DNA of 64,000 nucleotides from the NCBI GenBank assembly GCA_011772205.1, contig WVZY01000010.1, forward strand, positions 89,899 through 153,898, read 5' to 3'. Of this stretch, positions 61,699 through 64,000 are shown piece after piece. The position numbers were made by a program, and so were the translations under genes. The notes under the pieces were generated by a model. That model was not told the DNA's origin. It saw only the letters and a program-made list of their open reading frames with translations, and searched no databases. The DNA comes from Candidatus Latescibacterota bacterium. GTDB lineage: Bacteria; Krumholzibacteriota; Krumholzibacteriia; WVZY01. The number at the start of each line of letters is the position of its first letter. Positions within the stretch are counted from its first letter, which is position 1.

Positions 61699-63813
61699 TT
61701 AGATTTGTCTTTTCAAATTATTTAATTTTCGTCTGGCGTCCTCGACTTCTTCTAATTCGGGATCCGCATCCTTCCAGATGTCGAGAAACTCTTCATACTG
61801 GTTGATCGCTTCCGCTTGCCGGCCCAACTTTTCATACGCCAATCCCAGTTGGTAGTATGCCTTCACCGCCATGTTGGGATTCCATAACCTATGGATCCTT
61901 TCCTCGTCATATCGGGATAATGCTGCTTCGAGTTCCATCACCGCTTCATTTAGCCTTCCGGATTCAGAGTAGCTCTTGGCCAGCGTATATCTTGGCAAAA
62001 AATCCATTCCGACTTCGATGGCTCTCTCGAGAGACGTTATCGACGCTTCGAGATCACCTTTTGCTCGCTGGATCAAGCCTACAGCATGCCAGTACTCATA
62101 CCTCGACGACAATGACAGGCCGCTTTCCTCTAACGCTTCCTTCATATCACCAGCAACCTTTTCAGCCTTGGCAATGTCGCCATTCTCTGCCAAAAGCTCT
62201 ACGTAATAATCTTGAAAATAGACATAGCTTTGACCCGTTTGACCGGGATAGGCCTCGCGCATTACTTCTATTGCTTTCTCGATTTCCTCCAGAGCACGAT
62301 CCAGATCATTCTTTTCATGGTAGATAATCGCTCGCAACAGATGTTTATATGCCGAATACTCTCCTTCGGCCTGTTCCATCTCATCGGCAGCAATACCATG
62401 ACCAAGGACATCGAAGGTCTCATTGAGCTTTCCCTTATATAGTGGGATGCGAGCGAGATAGCTCCTTCCCCAGGATCTCAGATCCTTATCTGCGCTGGAA
62501 GAGAGCTTCCGGTAGTAAGCTTCGGATTTCGCATAATCCTTTTTGTAAAGATACATATCTCCGAGACCTACGTATGAAAATGTAAAGCCAGGGTCCACCT
62601 CCAATGCTTTTTGATAGAATTCAATAGCCTTATCCAACTCCCCTTTTGCGGCTAGGAGTGCCGCCTTCGAGTCGTAAGGATTGGGCTCGTCTGGCGCTAA
62701 CGATATATACTTATCAATGGCCCACAGAGCTTTATCAAAATCTCCGAGCTGTAGATACACGGAACTGATGTCGTTATAGGGTCCTTTATACGCGGGATCC
62801 AGTTCGATGGCCTTATCAAAGGCCCAGGCAGCCTTCTCAGGCTGTTTCAACCACCACATGTAAATGATCCCCAACCAGTAAAATGCCTCTTTTTCATCGG
62901 GGAAGCGTTCCGTGATGCGTTCGAGAATACTGACCGCCAGACTATCTTTTCGCGAATTGAACGCTTCGAAAGACTCTATGTAGAGCCTGTCTTTCTCCGT
63001 AACTCCCTCCGAGTATCGCACAGCTTTGGCCACCGCTTCATCAATTCCCGGGTAGCCATACGCAAATCTGAGCTGCGCCAATCTTAAATGTGCCATCGCA
63101 AAGGTGGAGTCATACTCAATAGCTTTACCGAAGCTATCCTTGGCCCCATCGAAGCGAAAACTGAAGAAGTGGTCCACTCCTTCGAGGTAGTTGCGATATG
63201 CATCCAGAGAATGCGTGGTCACATCCGCAACGGCCCGATCGAGCTCCAGCTTTGCTTCGCTGGGCAGTGAGAAATCTTTCCTTACCTCCTGACTCAGCTT
63301 GTCCACCACGGCATAGATGTCGTCTCCGACCTCGCCTCTCACCTGCTGCGGCTCCAGGATCTCGCCTGTCACCGCGTGCGAGATCGAAGACATCAACACA
63401 ATGTTAGGTTCCGTCTGGATCACCTGGCCCGTTACCACCCAGTTCACGCCTGCCCGCTTTGCCACTTCTGATGCCGTGGTCCTGTCCACTATCTTCTGCT
63501 CTTTCTTGCCCAACTGTCTCAAAATATCGTGAATGCGCTGCTGAGTGATCACACGCATGTATTCCGATTCCGAAAGATCCGTGGTCAACAAATGCGTGAT
63601 AATTTTGGCCGTTTGATCCTTGTCCTCGGGATCCTCCATGTTCTCGAAATACATGATCGCCATCGAGTTCTCCTGGGCGATCGCCTCCTTCGAGAGCGGC
63701 CTCAGCTTGTTGAAAAGAAAAAGCGCCAGGGCCACCACCGCCACCGTCCCCACAGAAACCCCGATGCGGTAGAGCCTCCTCCGCGTCCTTCTCCAGGATG
63801 TTCTCCACCTCAA
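61699..63813 (-). CDS. Membrane TPR protein, probable C-terminal part of a Ser/Thr kinase
   Basis: A 704-codon frame. A membrane helix lies at about 18-36 (VSVGTVAVVALALFLF), a TolB/FlgO-like segment at about 50-190 (NSMAIMYFENMEDPEDKDQ, THLLTTDLSESEYMRVITQQ), and then a long array of TPR repeats from about 210 to the end, with typical FDKAIELDPAYKGPYNDISS and LDKAIEFYQKALEVDP units. In FCB bacteria this layout is the C-terminal half of kinase-TPR proteins. The kinase part lies upstream in another frame (63404-64000), so the true gene is probably one and frameshifted near 63775-63785. The first residues in this frame (before the helix) are not natural protein. Confidence 0.85.
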   Translation of the reverse strand: MRWRTSWRRTRRRLYRIGVSVGTVAVVALALFLFNKLRPLSKEAIAQENSMAIMYFENMEDPEDKDQTAKIITHLLTTDLSESEYMRVITQQRIHDILRQLGKKEQKIVDRTTASEVAKRAGVNWVVTGQVIQTEPNIVLMSSISHAVTGEILEPQQVRGEVGDDIYAVVDKLSQEVRKDFSLPSEAKLELDRAVADVTTHSLDAYRNYLEGVDHFFSFRFDGAKDSFGKAIEYDSTFAMAHLRLAQLRFAYGYPGIDEAVAKAVRYSEGVTEKDRLYIESFEAFNSRKDSLAVSILERITERFPDEKEAFYWLGIIYMWWLKQPEKAAWAFDKAIELDPAYKGPYNDISSVYLQLGDFDKALWAIDKYISLAPDEPNPYDSKAALLAAKGELDKAIEFYQKALEVDPGFTFSYVGLGDMYLYKKDYAKSEAYYRKLSSSADKDLRSWGRSYLARIPLYKGKLNETFDVLGHGIAADEMEQAEGEYSAYKHLLRAIIYHEKNDLDRALEEIEKAIEVMREAYPGQTGQSYVYFQDYYVELLAENGDIAKAEKVAGDMKEALEESGLSLSSRYEYWHAVGLIQRAKGDLEASITSLERAIEVGMDFLPRYTLAKSYSESGRLNEAVMELEAALSRYDEERIHRLWNPNMAVKAYYQLGLAYEKLGRQAEAINQYEEFLDIWKDADPELEEVEDARRKLNNLKRQI

Positions 63814-64000
63814 CCGGCACTTCCCGCCGAAGCGCCGTCACCGACTCCGGCTCCTCGTTCACTATCGAGTACGCCAACGCCGGTTCGGCCTCTCCCCGAA
63901 ACGGCAGCTGCCCCGTGAGCATCTCAAAGAGCATCACGCCCAACGACCACACATCCGTCCGCCCGTCTGTCTCCCTTCCCAAGGCCTGCTCCGGACTCAT
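63770..64000 (-). CDS. Ser/Thr protein kinase, C-lobe fragment (window edge, probable frameshift)
   Basis: The minus frame enters at the window end with MSPEQALGRETDGRTDVWSLG: the SPE motif of the activation segment's end and the D-x-W-S-L-G of subdomain IX. VMLFEMLTGQLPFRGEAEPA follows, and then VNEEPESVTALRREVPVEVENILEKD, the usual region of subdomain X-XI. After about EKDAEE the frame becomes non-protein; the membrane/TPR frame is +1 relative to it. The N-lobe and catalytic loop lie beyond base 64000. Substrates are unknown. Confidence 0.8.

Overview
The window reads as a stretch of chromosome from an uncultured, Gram-negative, FCB-like bacterium (the Zixibacteria / Eisenbacteria / Krumholzibacteria / Latescibacteria grade is my guess). 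The reasons are several secreted proteins ending in the NPFNPST-type C-terminal sorting domain, a PorV/PorQ-like outer-membrane protein beside a carboxypeptidase-regulatory-domain TonB receptor, outer-membrane beta-barrels, an Aquifex-type aconitase and a Ser/Thr kinase-TPR protein. I saw no rRNA, tRNA, CRISPR array, transposase or phage gene. The taxonomic placement is inference; no marker gene here settles it.

Layout. 1-6.4 kb (minus): housekeeping block with argS (cut by the window edge), rsfS, tatC, an exported protein, nrdR, glyA, rpiB, ilvE and a low-molecular-weight phosphatase. 6.5-10.4 kb (plus): outer-membrane barrel, geranylgeranyl-reductase-like flavoprotein overlapping a 2[4Fe-4S] ferredoxin, and pepA. 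10.3-14 kb (minus): glycan module with GT2, polysaccharide deacetylase, methyltransferase and sulfotransferase, followed by about 900 bases of apparently decayed sequence. 14.9-18.7 kb (plus): exported protein, 3D-domain cell-wall protein behind a consensus promoter and possible attenuator, CoA-binding protein, polytopic membrane protein. 19-25.6 kb (plus): a complete 2-oxoacid (probably pyruvate) dehydrogenase set, E3, E1-alpha, E1-beta and E2, followed directly by lipB and lipA, which make its lipoyl cofactor.

25.6-32 kb: metallo-hydrolase, solitary Cas4/AddB-like Fe-S nuclease with a possibly leaderless promoter, HAMP membrane protein behind a near-consensus sigma-54 promoter, a 52-residue zinc-ribbon-like protein, and the TCA pair fumC and aconitase. 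32.4-45.2 kb (minus): a long surface-polysaccharide region with a GT-C-like protein, YaiO-type outer-membrane barrel, polytopic membrane protein, membrane-anchored bactofilin-like beta-helix protein, processive GT2 synthase with an Asn/His-rich tail, lectin-fold protein, UDP-GlcNAc 2-epimerase (apparently starting at ATC), a second HAMP protein, an HD-GYP c-di-GMP phosphodiesterase and a type II/IV pseudopilin. 45.6-64 kb: S9 oligopeptidase, a 1039-residue secreted protein with a structured leader, a DksA-finger/SpoIIE-phosphatase fusion, MFS transporter, the TonB receptor / secreted protein / PorV trio with a cobalamin-riboswitch-like leader, and a kinase-TPR gene that looks frameshifted at the window edge.

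The strongest candidates for something undescribed are the YaiO-type polysaccharide synthesis/export locus near a c-di-GMP phosphodiesterase (32.4-45.2 kb), the attenuator-like leader at 51.4-51.6 kb, and the DksA-PP2C fusion. All start-site, promoter and RNA-structure calls were made by eye.
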